NCBI RefSeq assembly: GCF_024584435.1
Contig: NZ_CP102197.1
Location: 682,001 to 746,000 of the forward strand
Direction: 5' to 3'
DNA length: 64,000 nt
Source of the DNA: Schaalia odontolytica
Lineage (GTDB): Bacteria; Actinomycetota; Actinomycetes; Actinomycetales; Actinomycetaceae
Shown in pieces: positions 7,633 to 16,714 of this stretch. How positions within the stretch are numbered: the stretch's first letter is position 1; every line of letters begins with the position of its first letter. The position numbers were made by a program, and so were the translations under genes. The notes below the pieces were generated by a model. The model saw only the letters and a list, made by a program, of their open reading frames with translations. It was not told the DNA's origin and searched no databases.

Positions 7633-9169
7633 GGAGGACGAGCTGCGCACGCTGCGTCGGCGCCTCGTGTCGCTTGAGGAGAAGAACGGGCGACTCACCA
7701 ACGCGCTGACCACCGCACGCACCGAGCTCATTCGGCTCCAGGGCGAGCTCGCGGACGTCTCCCGTCCGCCGCAGACGCTCGCAACCTTCCTTCGTTCCTT
7801 CCCCGCATCGCGTCAGATCGAGGTGGGGCAGGGCGGCAAGCGGATGCGAGTCGCCGTCTCGCCTCAGCTGGACGTGACGGATCTGTCGATCGGACAGTGG
7901 GTCAGGCTCGACGACACGATGGTTGCGGTCGCCGCGGATGACTTCCCTCGATCGGGCCAGGTCGTCTCCGTGCTGGAGATAGTGGGCACCGACCGGGTCC
8001 TCGTCGCAACCGAAGGCGGCGCGGAGACCCTGATGGAGCTCGCCGGACCCGTGCGCCACGGCAATCTGCGTCCCGGCGATTCTCTGGTCGTGGATCCGCG
8101 CGTGGGCATCGCTTTCGAACGCATCGTGCGAGAGGACGTCGAGCAGCTACTGACCCCGGAGGTGCCCGACGTCACCTATGCGGACATCGGTGGCCTGGAC
8201 GAACAGATCGCTCAGGTGCGCGACTCCATCGAGATGCCTTTCAATCATCCGGAGCTGTATCGCCGCTTTGGGCTTCGTCCCCCAAAGGGCATTCTGCTGT
8301 ACGGGCCGCCGGGCTCCGGCAAGACCCTGATCGCCAAGGCCGTCGCCAACTCGTTGTCCAAGCGAGGCGGCGCCTCGACGTTCTTCCTGTCGATCAAGGG
8401 ACCGGAGCTGCTCAACAAGTTCGTCGGTGAGACCGAACGACAGATCCGAGCGATCTTTTCTCGCGCCCGCACACTCGCGGCATCCGACACCCCCGTCGTC
8501 GTCTTCTTTGACGAGATGGAGGCCCTGTTCCGCACGCGCGGTTCCGGAGTTTCCTCGGACGTGGAAACCATGATCGTCCCCCAGCTGCTGGCGGAAATGG
8601 ACGGCGTCGAGTCTCTCGACAACGTCGTCATTATTGGCGCCTCCAATCGTGCCGACATGATCGATCCCGCCGTCCTGCGCCCCGGGCGACTCGACGTGCG
8701 CATCCGGGTTGATCGACCCGATCGCGCCGGCGCGCTCGACATTTTCTCCAAGTATCTGACGACCAACGTTCCGATCGGCGCCGCAGAGGTCGAACGCTTT
8801 GGTAGCCTCGCCGAGGCCGTGGCAGCGATGGGGCGGCAGGCCGTGGACGCGCTGTACGCCCGTAACGAGACGACCGCCCTGTTCCTCGCGACCCTCGCCA
8901 GCGGCGAACACAAGCGCATCTACCTGTCGGATCTCGTCTCGGGAGCGCTGATCGCCGGTATCGTGGAACGCGCGAAGAAGTACGCCATCAAAGACGCCCT
9001 GTCGGGTGGGGCGAACGGGTTGCTCATGGAACATCTGCTGCGCGGCGTGCGCGAGGAGATGAGCGAGTCCCTGGAGCTGGCCGCCACCTCCTCGCCCGAG
9101 GACTGGGCACGCACGAGCGGACTCGCGCCCGAGATTGTCAGCGTCAAACCGATTGGATCGACGATATGA
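7625..9169 (+). CDS. arc: Proteasome-associated-type AAA ATPase ARC (Mpa homologue)
   Basis: Protein of 514 residues. An N-terminal coiled coil (about residues 4-45) would capture Pup. Two OB-like interdomain segments follow, then one AAA module with Walker A GPPGSGKT near residue 228, Walker B VVFFDEME near 295 and arginine-finger region RPGRLD. In mycobacteria Mpa threads pupylated proteins into the 20S proteasome, docking by a C-terminal GQYL. Here the protein ends PIGSTI, with no such motif, and no proteasome genes are nearby, as reported for Corynebacterium. It may act as a free unfoldase. It overlaps trmI by 8 bp and dop by 4 bp. Confidence 0.93.
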   Translation: MSEEDELRTLRRRLVSLEEKNGRLTNALTTARTELIRLQGELADVSRPPQTLATFLRSFPASRQIEVGQGGKRMRVAVSPQLDVTDLSIGQWVRLDDTMVAVAADDFPRSGQVVSVLEIVGTDRVLVATEGGAETLMELAGPVRHGNLRPGDSLVVDPRVGIAFERIVREDVEQLLTPEVPDVTYADIGGLDEQIAQVRDSIEMPFNHPELYRRFGLRPPKGILLYGPPGSGKTLIAKAVANSLSKRGGASTFFLSIKGPELLNKFVGETERQIRAIFSRARTLAASDTPVVVFFDEMEALFRTRGSGVSSDVETMIVPQLLAEMDGVESLDNVVIIGASNRADMIDPAVLRPGRLDVRIRVDRPDRAGALDIFSKYLTTNVPIGAAEVERFGSLAEAVAAMGRQAVDALYARNETTALFLATLASGEHKRIYLSDLVSGALIAGIVERAKKYAIKDALSGGANGLLMEHLLRGVREEMSESLELAATSSPEDWARTSGLAPEIVSVKPIGSTI

Positions 9170-10686
9170 GTAGCGAACGCATCATCGGCACAGAGACCGA
9201 GTACGGCGTCTACCGTCCGGGCGATCCCTGGGCCAACCCCATCGCTCTGTCCACGCGGGTGGTCGCCACCTACGGGCAGATGAGCCGCGAGAACACGGCA
9301 AGCGAGGGCTCGGGTGTCGTACGGTGGGACTACACGGGCGAAGATCCGCTCAACGACCTGCGCGGAATGCGTCTGTCGCGCGCCGCTGCCGATCCTTCCC
9401 TGCTCACCGACGACCCGTACCACCTCGCACCCTCGGGGGGAAGTGAAAGGGTCGCACGGCCAACCCCGGAGGAGTTGGCGCTGCCGGCGGCCACGAGCGC
9501 CGTGCTGACCAACGGCGCGCGCCTCTACGTTGACCACGCCCATCCCGAGTACTCCGCACCCGAGGCCCTGGGCGCTCGCGACGCGCTCCTGTGGGACCGC
9601 GCGGGCGAGGTCGTGGCACGTCGCGTGATGGAGCGGCTCGCCGAAAGCGGTGAAGCCCCCATCGTCCTGGTCAAGAACAACACTGACGGCAAGGGCGCGG
9701 CCTACGGCACCCACGAGAACTATCAGATGCCCCGCGCCACCGACCTTGACGTGATCGTGCGTGCTCTGACGCCGTTCATGGTGACCCGTCCCGTCATCTG
9801 CGGGGCCGGACGCGTCGGCATCGGCCAGAAGAGCGAGTCGGCGGGCTTCCAGATGTCCCAGCGCGCCGACTTCGTCGAGAACGAGGTGGGACTGGAGACA
9901 ACCTTCAATCGCCCGATCATCAACACCCGCGACGAACCGCACGCAAATCCCGCTCAGTTTAGGCGCCTGCACGTCATCGGCGGCGACGGCAACATGTTCG
10001 ACGTGTCCGCATTCCTGCGTTTCGGCACGACTTCTCTCGTTCTGTGGGCGCTGGAGCAGGGGACGGACCTGCGCTGGGACAGCCTCGTCATGGACGATCC
10101 CGTTCAGGAGACCTGGAACGTCTCTCACCACCCCGACCTGGACTACGCGATTCCCACCGCCGGAGGTTCGTTCACCGCCCCCGAGATCCAGCAGATCTAT
10201 CTGGACCTGGTCCTGGACACCTTCGCGGAGACCGGCGTGGAGCCCACCGAGGCCGACCGTGAGATTCTCACGCGCTGGCAGTCGGTTCTTGATCGGATGC
10301 GCGCCGATCTTTTCTCCGTGTCCGCAGACGTCGAATGGGTGGGCAAGTATCAGCTTCTGAGTCGGCAGAGGGAGCGTGCCGGCTTGGAGTGGTCGGACCC
10401 GCGTCTGGCTGCGATGGACCTGCAGTGGGCGGACCTTCGCCCCGACCACGGCCTGGCCTACCGGCTCGCCGCGGCCGGCATGGTCACGCGCCTCGTGAGC
10501 GAGGCGCAAGTGGAGCGAGCGGCGGACGTCGCGCCCACGAACACTCGGGCGCACGTGCGAGGATGGGCGGTGGCCAATCGGCCCGACCTCGTCAAGGCCT
10601 CGTGGACCTCGCTCGTGTTTGATCCCGGTGAGGGCGACCTCGTTCGCTTCCCGATTGCCGACGCGCGCGACACCTCGACCCGCTAA
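9166..10686 (+). CDS. dop: Deamidase/depupylase Dop
   Basis: Protein of 506 residues of the carboxylate-amine ligase family shared with PafA. Dop converts the C-terminal Gln of Pup to Glu and also removes Pup from conjugates. The N-terminal IIGTETEYGVYRP holds the catalytic acidic cluster. The Dop-specific loop after residue 50 (DYTGEDPLNDLRGMRL) is present and separates it from PafA. Further conserved blocks are HAHPEYSAPEA, NNTDGKGAAYGTHENY, RADFVENEVG and NTRDEPHA. Dop is needed here because Pup ends in Gln. ATG overlaps the arc stop codon (ATGA). Confidence 0.95.
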   Translation: MSSERIIGTETEYGVYRPGDPWANPIALSTRVVATYGQMSRENTASEGSGVVRWDYTGEDPLNDLRGMRLSRAAADPSLLTDDPYHLAPSGGSERVARPTPEELALPAATSAVLTNGARLYVDHAHPEYSAPEALGARDALLWDRAGEVVARRVMERLAESGEAPIVLVKNNTDGKGAAYGTHENYQMPRATDLDVIVRALTPFMVTRPVICGAGRVGIGQKSESAGFQMSQRADFVENEVGLETTFNRPIINTRDEPHANPAQFRRLHVIGGDGNMFDVSAFLRFGTTSLVLWALEQGTDLRWDSLVMDDPVQETWNVSHHPDLDYAIPTAGGSFTAPEIQQIYLDLVLDTFAETGVEPTEADREILTRWQSVLDRMRADLFSVSADVEWVGKYQLLSRQRERAGLEWSDPRLAAMDLQWADLRPDHGLAYRLAAAGMVTRLVSEAQVERAADVAPTNTRAHVRGWAVANRPDLVKASWTSLVFDPGEGDLVRFPIADARDTSTR

Positions 10687-10711
10687 CGACGAACGAAAGA
10701 AGAGAGAAACC

Positions 10712-10888
10712 ATGTCGAACCAGCTGTTTGCGGGAGCCCCGACCCCCGGAGACGAGACGAACGACGACGCGGGGCGCATCCAGGCACGCACCTCCTCGAT
10801 CGATTCGCTGCTTGATGAGATTGATTCCGTTCTCGAAACAAACGCCGAGGCCTTCGTGCAGGGATTCGTCCAGAAGGGCGGCCAGTGA
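10712..10888 (+). CDS. pup: Prokaryotic ubiquitin-like protein Pup
   Basis: Protein of 58 residues, acidic and probably disordered in the first half. The C-terminal half (IDSLLDEIDSVLETN, then AFVQGFVQKGGQ) matches the Pup region that binds the ARC coiled coil and the ligase. It ends GGQ, so Dop must deamidate it to GGE before PafA can attach it to lysines. A Lys just before GGQ could allow Pup chains. The start at 10712 follows GAAAGAAGAGAG and fits the family length; the frame is open further upstream into dop but that is not Pup-like. Only one base separates its stop from the pafA start. Confidence 0.95.
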   Translation: MSNQLFAGAPTPGDETNDDAGRIQARTSSIDSLLDEIDSVLETNAEAFVQGFVQKGGQ

Positions 10889-10889
10889 C

Positions 10890-12275
10890 GTGAGGCGTCG
10901 CGTTTTCGGAATCGAAACCGAGTACGGCTTGACGGCCGCCTCCGCATCCGGCGGCGCCCCGATGGACGCCGAACACGCTGCGCGCCAGCTGTTCGAGCCG
11001 CTGCTACACCAGGGTCGTTCCTCGAACCTCTTCCTGCGCAACGGCGGGCGGCTCTACCTCGATGTTGGTGCGCACCCCGAGTACGCGACGGCTGAATGCG
11101 ACCAGCTGAGTGACCTCCTTGAGCAGGACCGGGCCGGTGAGTCCATTCTCGCCGATCTTGCCGCGCAGGCGGACCGCGCCCTTGCCGAGCTCGGAACCGA
11201 CCTGTCCATCCACCTCTTCCGCAACAACCTCGACTCCCAGGGAAATTCCTGCGGGTGTCACGAGAACTACCTCCTGCACCGTCGGCGTGACTTCCGGCAG
11301 GTGGCGGACGCCCTCGTCGCTTTCTTCGTCACCCGTCAGATTTTGGTCGGCAACGGATGGATCAACACCGGCGCGGCGACCCCCCGACTGCAGTTCTCAC
11401 AGCGTGCCGACCAGATGTGGGACTCTGTCTCCTCAGCGACCACGCGCTCGCGTCCCATCATCAACACGCGCGACGAGGCGTTGGCCGACTCGGGTGCCTA
11501 TCGGCGAATGCACGTCATTGTTGGCGACACGAACGTTGCAGAGCCGACGAGCGCGCTCAAGGTGGGAATGACCGAGCTTCTCATCCACGCGATCGAGGAT
11601 GGCCTCCACATTGAGGATCTTGCACTCGCAGACCCGATGCGGGCCATCCGGGAGATCAATGCGGACCTCACCGGTCGCGCTCCGATCGAGCTGGCCAATG
11701 GGCGCCTCACCAGTGCCGTGGCCCTTCAGCGGGAGATTCGCGGGCGCGTGCTGACGCGCGTCGATGCCGCCGAGCTGGATCCCATGCGCGCCTACGTGGT
11801 CGACCTGTGGGGGAGGGGCCTGGACGCCATCGAGAGCGGCGACTGGAGTTCCATCGAGACGGAACTCGATATCGCGATCAAGCGACGCCTACTGTCCTCC
11901 TACTGCGCCCGCACGGGAGCTTCCCTGGCCGATCCGCGCGTCGCGCGCCTCGAATTGTCCTATTGCGACATTACGGCCCAGGGCCTGCGTACACGCATGG
12001 AGGAAGGCGGCCTCATGCACCGGCTCACCACTCCCGAGGCGGTCGCGCGTGCGACGACGCAGCCCCCGGCCTCCACCAGGGCAAGCCTGCGCGGACGGAT
12101 CATTGCTGCGGCCGAGGATGCTCGGGCGGACCTCAGCGTCGACTGGGTCCACGTGCGCCTCGACGATTCGGCTGCCGTCCCGCTGTCGCTACAGGATCCT
12201 CTGGCCACGTCGGATCCGCGCGTTGATGCGCTCATCGCGCAGATAGACGCGCAGTCTCCTACCATTCCTGCATGA
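10890..12275 (+). CDS. pafA: Pup-protein ligase PafA
   Basis: Protein of 461 residues that phosphorylates the Pup C-terminal Glu with ATP and joins it to substrate lysines. Conserved blocks are VFGIETEYGL at the N-terminus, GGRLYLDVGAHPEYATAE, FRNNLDSQGNSCGCHENYL, FSQRADQMWD and IINTRDEALADS. The loop diagnostic of Dop is missing. The GTG at 10890 gives the typical MRRRVFGIETEYG start. In mycobacteria prcB and prcA lie between pup and pafA; here nothing does. It overlaps the FKBP gene by 4 bp. Confidence 0.95.
   Translation: MRRRVFGIETEYGLTAASASGGAPMDAEHAARQLFEPLLHQGRSSNLFLRNGGRLYLDVGAHPEYATAECDQLSDLLEQDRAGESILADLAAQADRALAELGTDLSIHLFRNNLDSQGNSCGCHENYLLHRRRDFRQVADALVAFFVTRQILVGNGWINTGAATPRLQFSQRADQMWDSVSSATTRSRPIINTRDEALADSGAYRRMHVIVGDTNVAEPTSALKVGMTELLIHAIEDGLHIEDLALADPMRAIREINADLTGRAPIELANGRLTSAVALQREIRGRVLTRVDAAELDPMRAYVVDLWGRGLDAIESGDWSSIETELDIAIKRRLLSSYCARTGASLADPRVARLELSYCDITAQGLRTRMEEGGLMHRLTTPEAVARATTQPPASTRASLRGRIIAAAEDARADLSVDWVHVRLDDSAAVPLSLQDPLATSDPRVDALIAQIDAQSPTIPA
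12260..12265 (+). promoter_or_regulatory. -10 box for the FKBP gene, probably leaderless
   Basis: TACCAT inside the end of pafA lies 6 nt before the ATG at 12272, and no ribosome-binding site is visible. The gene could be transcribed alone as well as by read-through from the pup operon. Confidence 0.35.
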
Positions 12276-13318
12276 GCCACGCATCTTCCACCCCAGGTTC
12301 GTCGGGCGCTCGGCGTTCGAAAGGCTCCTCCCAGAGGGCGGCCGCCCGGGCCGAACGCTCGCGGGGGCCGTCACGCGCGTCGATCTTCCTGCGCGTGATT
12401 CTCGCGATCGTGCTCATCGGGGCAGGAGGCGGTCTCGCATGGTGGGCTCTGACGCCGACGGCGCCTGCCGAACCCACGCTGACGACGGAAGCAGCGACAC
12501 AATCGACGGTCCTCCCTCTCTTTGAGCGCATCAGTGTGTCGGGGCGCGTCGGGGCCACGCCGACGATCGACATTAAGGCTCCGTTGGAGATTGACAGCTT
12601 CAAGGCGCGTGTCATCGAGGAGGGAGGGGGCCGCGAGATCACCGAGGGTTCTCCCGTTTTGGTCGCGATCACGGCATTCGATGGTGCCACGGGACGTATG
12701 CTTTCCGAATCCGGTCGCCCGCAGATGAGCCTCGGAATCGTCGGCTCGGATCAGATAGGCCCCGAGCTCGCACGAATGGTCATCGGTAAGCGCGAGGGTT
12801 CCCGACTGCTCGCGTTGCGTACGATGGCTTCGTCACAGGACTCGTCGGGGGCGGAGCACCCCGTTGAGGTCGATGTCGTCGACATTCTTCCCTCGATTGC
12901 CACCGGCACAGCGGTGGATGCAAGCGTCGGTCCGCTCAGCGTCGAGATGAGCCCGGAGGGCCCCATCATCAGCCACATCGCCGACCTGCCGGGTGGGGTC
13001 ACGACACAGACGCTCATCAAGGGCGAAGGCGTTCAGGTTCACGACGGTGACCGCGTCGTCGCACAGTTCACAGTCGTCGGGTGGAGCGACGGGGTCGTGC
13101 GGGTGTCGACGTGGGAGACCGGCGTTCCCGAAGTCGTGAAGCTCAGCACCGCGATGCCGGGCCTCGTCTCTGCCCTCGTTGACCAGAAGGTCGGCTCACG
13201 CCTGGCCATCACCATTCCCCCGAACCTCGCCGCGGGCGACGACACCCTGTGCATCGTCATTGACGTTTTGGGAACGGAACCCGGCGCAGGGCCGGGCGAG
13301 ACAACGCCCCAATCGTAG
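12272..13318 (+). CDS. Membrane-anchored FKBP-type peptidyl-prolyl isomerase
   Basis: Protein of 348 residues with a basic Ser/Arg-rich cytoplasmic N-terminus, one membrane helix at about residues 39-62 and an extracytoplasmic part. Two FKBP-like domains follow: the first (about 120-210, with SPVLVAITAFDGATGRML) is degenerate, the second (about 250-335, with VHDGDRVVAQFTVVGWSDG, MPGLVSALVDQKVGSRLAITIPP) is closer to the consensus. It probably assists folding of secreted or surface proteins. The position directly after pafA recurs in actinobacteria, but I know of no demonstrated link to pupylation. It ends in a short disordered Gly/Pro/Thr tail. Confidence 0.8.
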   Translation: MSHASSTPGSSGARRSKGSSQRAAARAERSRGPSRASIFLRVILAIVLIGAGGGLAWWALTPTAPAEPTLTTEAATQSTVLPLFERISVSGRVGATPTIDIKAPLEIDSFKARVIEEGGGREITEGSPVLVAITAFDGATGRMLSESGRPQMSLGIVGSDQIGPELARMVIGKREGSRLLALRTMASSQDSSGAEHPVEVDVVDILPSIATGTAVDASVGPLSVEMSPEGPIISHIADLPGGVTTQTLIKGEGVQVHDGDRVVAQFTVVGWSDGVVRVSTWETGVPEVVKLSTAMPGLVSALVDQKVGSRLAITIPPNLAAGDDTLCIVIDVLGTEPGAGPGETTPQS

Positions 13319-13375
13319 TTCACCCCATGAGAGCAGGCGCGCAGGAGCATTCGGCGATGTGGGACACTGGTGGAC

Positions 13376-14587
13376 ATGCTGAGATGGATGACCGCCGGAG
13401 AGTCGCACGGGCCCGCCTTGATCGCCACGATCGAGGGTTTCCCATCAGGGGTTGAGATCACGACGGACGACCTACGATCGGGGTTGGCACGTCGGCGCCT
13501 CGGCTACGGGCGCGGCGCACGCCAGAAGTTCGAAGCCGACGAGGTGACGATCCTTGCAGGGGTACGCCACGGAGTCACGACCGGGGCGCCGATCGCGATT
13601 CGTATCGGCAACTCGGAGTGGCCCAAGTGGGAGACCGTGATGAGCGCCGACCCCGTGGATCCACGCGATCTGCTCATTGACGCGGGCACCGGAGATGAAC
13701 GCGAGATCGCACGTAATCGCCCGCTCACTCGGCCTCGACCCGGACACGCGGACCTTCCCGGTATGCTGTCCTACGACCTCGCGGAGGCCAGGCCCGTCCT
13801 GGAGCGCGCGAGCGCCCGCGAGACCGCGGCTCGCGTCGCGCTCGGTGTGCTTGCGCAGGCGCTCCTCACTCAGGTTGGCGCGATCCGCCTCGTGTCTCAC
13901 GTGGTTGCTGTCGGCTCGCAACGCGCAACGTCCTGCGTCCTCCCGACTCCGCTGGACGAGCAGGCGCTGTGCGAGGCGTCGATGCGCACTCTGGATGCCG
14001 CCGACAACGACCGTTTCGAGGCAGCCGTGGACGAGGCCAAGCGCGCGGGGGACACGATCGGTGGAGTCGTTGAGGTGATCGCGTATGACGTGCCGGTGGG
14101 ACTCGGCTCTCACGTCACCGCCCGCGAACGACTGGATGCGCGCATCGCCGGAGCACTCATGTCCATTCAATCGGTCAAGGGGGTCGAGATCGGCGACGGG
14201 TTTGCCCAAGCGGCCCTTCCCGGCTCGGCCGCACACGATGAGATCGTGCGCGGGGAGGACGGGCACCTTGTGCGCGCGTCGAATCACGCCGGGGGAATCG
14301 AAGGGGGAACGTCCAACGGTGCACCCGTGGTTGCTCGCGCCGCCTTCAAACCGATTTCGACCGTGCCGCGCGCGCTGCGCAGCGTTGACCTAGCCACCGG
14401 GGAAGAGGCAGTGGGGCTCCATCAGCGGTCGGACACCTGTCAGGTCGTTCCCGGTGCGCTCATCTGTGAAGCGGAGGTCGCGCTCGTGCTAGCGGACGCG
14501 CTCTTTGAGCACGCCGGTGGGCGCTCGGTGACCGAGATGCGCCGCAATCTGGCGGCGTACCTGCGCCGCGTCGGAGAACGCGCATGA
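13376..14587 (+). CDS. aroC: Chorismate synthase
   Basis: Protein of 403 residues. It converts EPSP to chorismate with reduced FMN, the last step of the shikimate pathway. The N-terminal MTAGESHGPALIATIEGFPSG, RRRLGYGRGARQ and the internal RPGHADLPG and ARETAARVALG blocks are family signatures, and GGIEGGTSNGAPV near residue 305 binds substrate and FMN. The ATG at 13376 gives the usual MLRW(M/L)TAGESHG start; a GTG 6 nt earlier is possible. A weak -10 (GACACT) lies 7 nt upstream. It begins the aroC-aroK-aroB group. Confidence 0.95.
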   Translation: MLRWMTAGESHGPALIATIEGFPSGVEITTDDLRSGLARRRLGYGRGARQKFEADEVTILAGVRHGVTTGAPIAIRIGNSEWPKWETVMSADPVDPRDLLIDAGTGDEREIARNRPLTRPRPGHADLPGMLSYDLAEARPVLERASARETAARVALGVLAQALLTQVGAIRLVSHVVAVGSQRATSCVLPTPLDEQALCEASMRTLDAADNDRFEAAVDEAKRAGDTIGGVVEVIAYDVPVGLGSHVTARERLDARIAGALMSIQSVKGVEIGDGFAQAALPGSAAHDEIVRGEDGHLVRASNHAGGIEGGTSNGAPVVARAAFKPISTVPRALRSVDLATGEEAVGLHQRSDTCQVVPGALICEAEVALVLADALFEHAGGRSVTEMRRNLAAYLRRVGERA

Positions 14588-15093
14588 GCGCCGACCTGCC
14601 CATCGTGCTCGTGGGCCTACCCGGTGCCGGCAAGTCGAAGGTGGGACGCCTCCTCGCACGCGACCTGGACGTGCCGCACATCGACACCGACGCGATGATC
14701 GTCGAGCGGACGGGCCGCTCGATCGCTGAGATCTTCGCCAGTGAAGGTGAGGCGATCTTTCGGCTGCTAGAGGCCCGCGCCGTCGCCGATGCGCTCGAGC
14801 GCGAGGCCGTGATCTCCCTGGGCGGCGGAGCCGTGGTGACCGAAGCGGTCCGCGATCGCCTCGCCGGCCACACGGTTGTCTATATCGATGCGACGCACGA
14901 TGAGTTACTGCGCCGCACCGGGTCTCGAAGGCACAGGCCGCTTCTCGTGGAGGATCCCTCCGCCGTTCTTTGCCGACTGCGGGAGGAACGCGAACCCTAC
15001 TACCGGGCCGTCGCGACGCTCGTCGTGCCAAGTGGCCCCGGCCCCGCGTCCGACGTCGCAGCCACCATCTTTAAACACCTGGAGCTTTCATGA
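14584..15093 (+). CDS. aroK: Shikimate kinase
   Basis: Protein of 169 residues that phosphorylates shikimate at the 3-hydroxyl. P-loop GLPGAGKSK near residue 11, DTD near 34 (Mg2+ and shikimate), the FRLLEAR arginine near 60, GGGAVV near 81 and LID arginines (RRTGSRRHRPLL) are all present, so this copy should be fully active. It overlaps aroC and aroB by 4 bp each, indicating one translationally coupled operon. A divergent second copy follows aroB. Confidence 0.95.
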   Translation: MSADLPIVLVGLPGAGKSKVGRLLARDLDVPHIDTDAMIVERTGRSIAEIFASEGEAIFRLLEARAVADALEREAVISLGGGAVVTEAVRDRLAGHTVVYIDATHDELLRRTGSRRHRPLLVEDPSAVLCRLREEREPYYRAVATLVVPSGPGPASDVAATIFKHLELS

Positions 15094-16169
15094 CCACCAT
15101 CACCGTCACCGGGCCGCGCCCCTCGACGATCACCGTCGGACGAGGCCTCGGCTTTGCCCCGATCGTCTCGGCCCTTGACGCGGCCGCCACCAGGGTTCTC
15201 ATCATTCACGCCCGTCCGCTGGCCTCTCGTGCCCACGCCCTCGCCGACCACCTGCGCGGCCTCGGCTACGAGGCGAGCCTGGCGGACCACCCCGACGCCG
15301 AAGCCGGCAAGACGATCGAGGTTGTGTCCTCCCTGTGGGATCGGTGCGGCGATCTCCAGCTCGGGCGTAAGGACGCCATCGTCGCCCTCGGCGGGGGAGC
15401 GACGACAGACATGGCGGGCTTTGTCGCTGCCACGTGGCTGCGGGGGATCACCCTCATTAATGTGCCGACCACCCTGCTCGGCATGGTGGATGCCGCGGTC
15501 GGCGGTAAGACCGGCATCAACACCTCCGTGGGCAAGAACCTCGTCGGCTCGTTCTATCCGGCCAGTGCCGTCGTCGCAGACATGGATCTGCTCGCCACGC
15601 TGCCGCGCGCCGACCTGGCCGCCGGTGCCGCGGAAGTCATCAAGTGTGGTTTCATCGCCGACCCGACGATCCTGACGGTGGTTGAAGAGACGGAGCCCGA
15701 GGCGCTCCTGGATCCCGGTGGCGCTGCGCTCGGCGAGATTACGACCCGCGCCATCGCCGTGAAGGCGCGGGTCGTGTCCGCGGATCTGATGGAAGGCGGG
15801 CTCCGCGAGATCCTCAACTACGGGCACACCCTCGCGCACGCGATCGAACGAGCGAACGACTACGGCTGGCGTCACGGCGACGCAGTTGCCGTCGGATGCT
15901 GTTTCGCGGCGCGACTGGCCCGCGCCCGAGGTCTCCTCACGGACGCCGACGTCGCCCGGCACGATGCGCTGTTCTCGCGACTCGGCCTGCCCACTCGATA
16001 CGAGGGCACCGACCTTGAGCGGTTGCGTGCGATCATGGCCTCGGACAAGAAGGTCCGCCGCGGAGTGCTGCGCTTCGTCCTCTTGCATGGCATCGCGAAC
16101 CCTCGAACCGAGACGATCGAGCACTCCGAGCTCGTTGACGCAGCGCGAGCAATCGGTATTCCCTCATGA
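15090..16169 (+). CDS. aroB: 3-dehydroquinate synthase
   Basis: Protein of 359 residues. It cyclises DAHP to 3-dehydroquinate using NAD+ and a metal ion. GGGATTDMAGFVAATWLRG and the following PTTLLGMVDAAVGGKTGIN block form the nucleotide and substrate site; KNLVGSFYPA and the metal-ligand histidines (LNYGHTLAHAIE and the later RHGDAVAVG-like segment) are conserved. Length is normal for the family. It is coupled to aroK upstream and to the kinase-like gene downstream by 4-bp overlaps. Confidence 0.95.
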   Translation: MTTITVTGPRPSTITVGRGLGFAPIVSALDAAATRVLIIHARPLASRAHALADHLRGLGYEASLADHPDAEAGKTIEVVSSLWDRCGDLQLGRKDAIVALGGGATTDMAGFVAATWLRGITLINVPTTLLGMVDAAVGGKTGINTSVGKNLVGSFYPASAVVADMDLLATLPRADLAAGAAEVIKCGFIADPTILTVVEETEPEALLDPGGAALGEITTRAIAVKARVVSADLMEGGLREILNYGHTLAHAIERANDYGWRHGDAVAVGCCFAARLARARGLLTDADVARHDALFSRLGLPTRYEGTDLERLRAIMASDKKVRRGVLRFVLLHGIANPRTETIEHSELVDAARAIGIPS

Positions 16170-16690
16170 GCCTCGTCGTTCTCATCGGCGTCACGGGGAG
16201 CGGCAAGACGACGGTTGGCCGGATTCTCGCCGATTCCTATCGTCTCGAGCTTCACGAGGTGGATCGCGCGGTGGAGGCCAAGCTTGGGGCGAGCATGCGC
16301 TCCCTCGTCGTTCGACGCGACGCGAGGCTGGCCGACGTCGCACGCGACGAAGCTCTTCGTGCGCTGGACCTGCGCGAGGGCATTGTCACCCTCGGGGCAT
16401 CCCAACCCCTCGATCCCGTTGTTGCCGCCGCCGTTGACCGGGCGCGCCGCGCCGGGGCGATCGTCGTCGAGCTCAGCGCCGATCTTTCGGCGGTATCTCG
16501 CCGCGAAGGACTCGGCGCACCGAGATCGGTCGGACTCGGAGCGCCTCGCGCCGTTCTTGCCCGCATGATGGAGCGGGCCCGGATCTCGTATCAGCGCGTG
16601 GCCGATGCAACAGTGGATACGAGCACCCGCACCCCGCAAGAAGTCGCCGATGTGGTGGCGCGCGCGTGTAGACTGACCTCTGATTACTGA
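16166..16690 (+). CDS. Divergent shikimate-kinase-like protein
   Basis: Protein of 174 residues with a normal P-loop (GVTGSGKTT) and overall shikimate-kinase shape, including the C-terminal ARISYQRVADATVDT block that aligns with active enzymes. Several substrate residues differ. The DTD motif is EVD, the FRR/E arginine segment after the helix is replaced (LADVARDE), and the Gly-Gly-Gly substrate loop reads GAS. It probably still binds ATP but is unlikely to phosphorylate shikimate normally; another small alcohol, or a regulatory role, is possible. It is coupled to aroB by a 4-bp overlap and 24 bp ahead of efp. Confidence 0.75.
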   Translation: MSLVVLIGVTGSGKTTVGRILADSYRLELHEVDRAVEAKLGASMRSLVVRRDARLADVARDEALRALDLREGIVTLGASQPLDPVVAAAVDRARRAGAIVVELSADLSAVSRREGLGAPRSVGLGAPRAVLARMMERARISYQRVADATVDTSTRTPQEVADVVARACRLTSDY

Positions 16691-16714
16691 TTCCTTCACG
16701 AGTGAGGTACCCCT

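Noticed and set aside
10619..10711. Longer N-terminus for Pup
   Set aside because: It overlaps dop and has no Pup-like sequence; the 58-residue form fits the family.
8920..10947. 675-residue frame on the minus strand
   Set aside because: Antisense to arc, dop, pup and pafA, all of which have clear family motifs. The long frame comes from high GC and codon bias.
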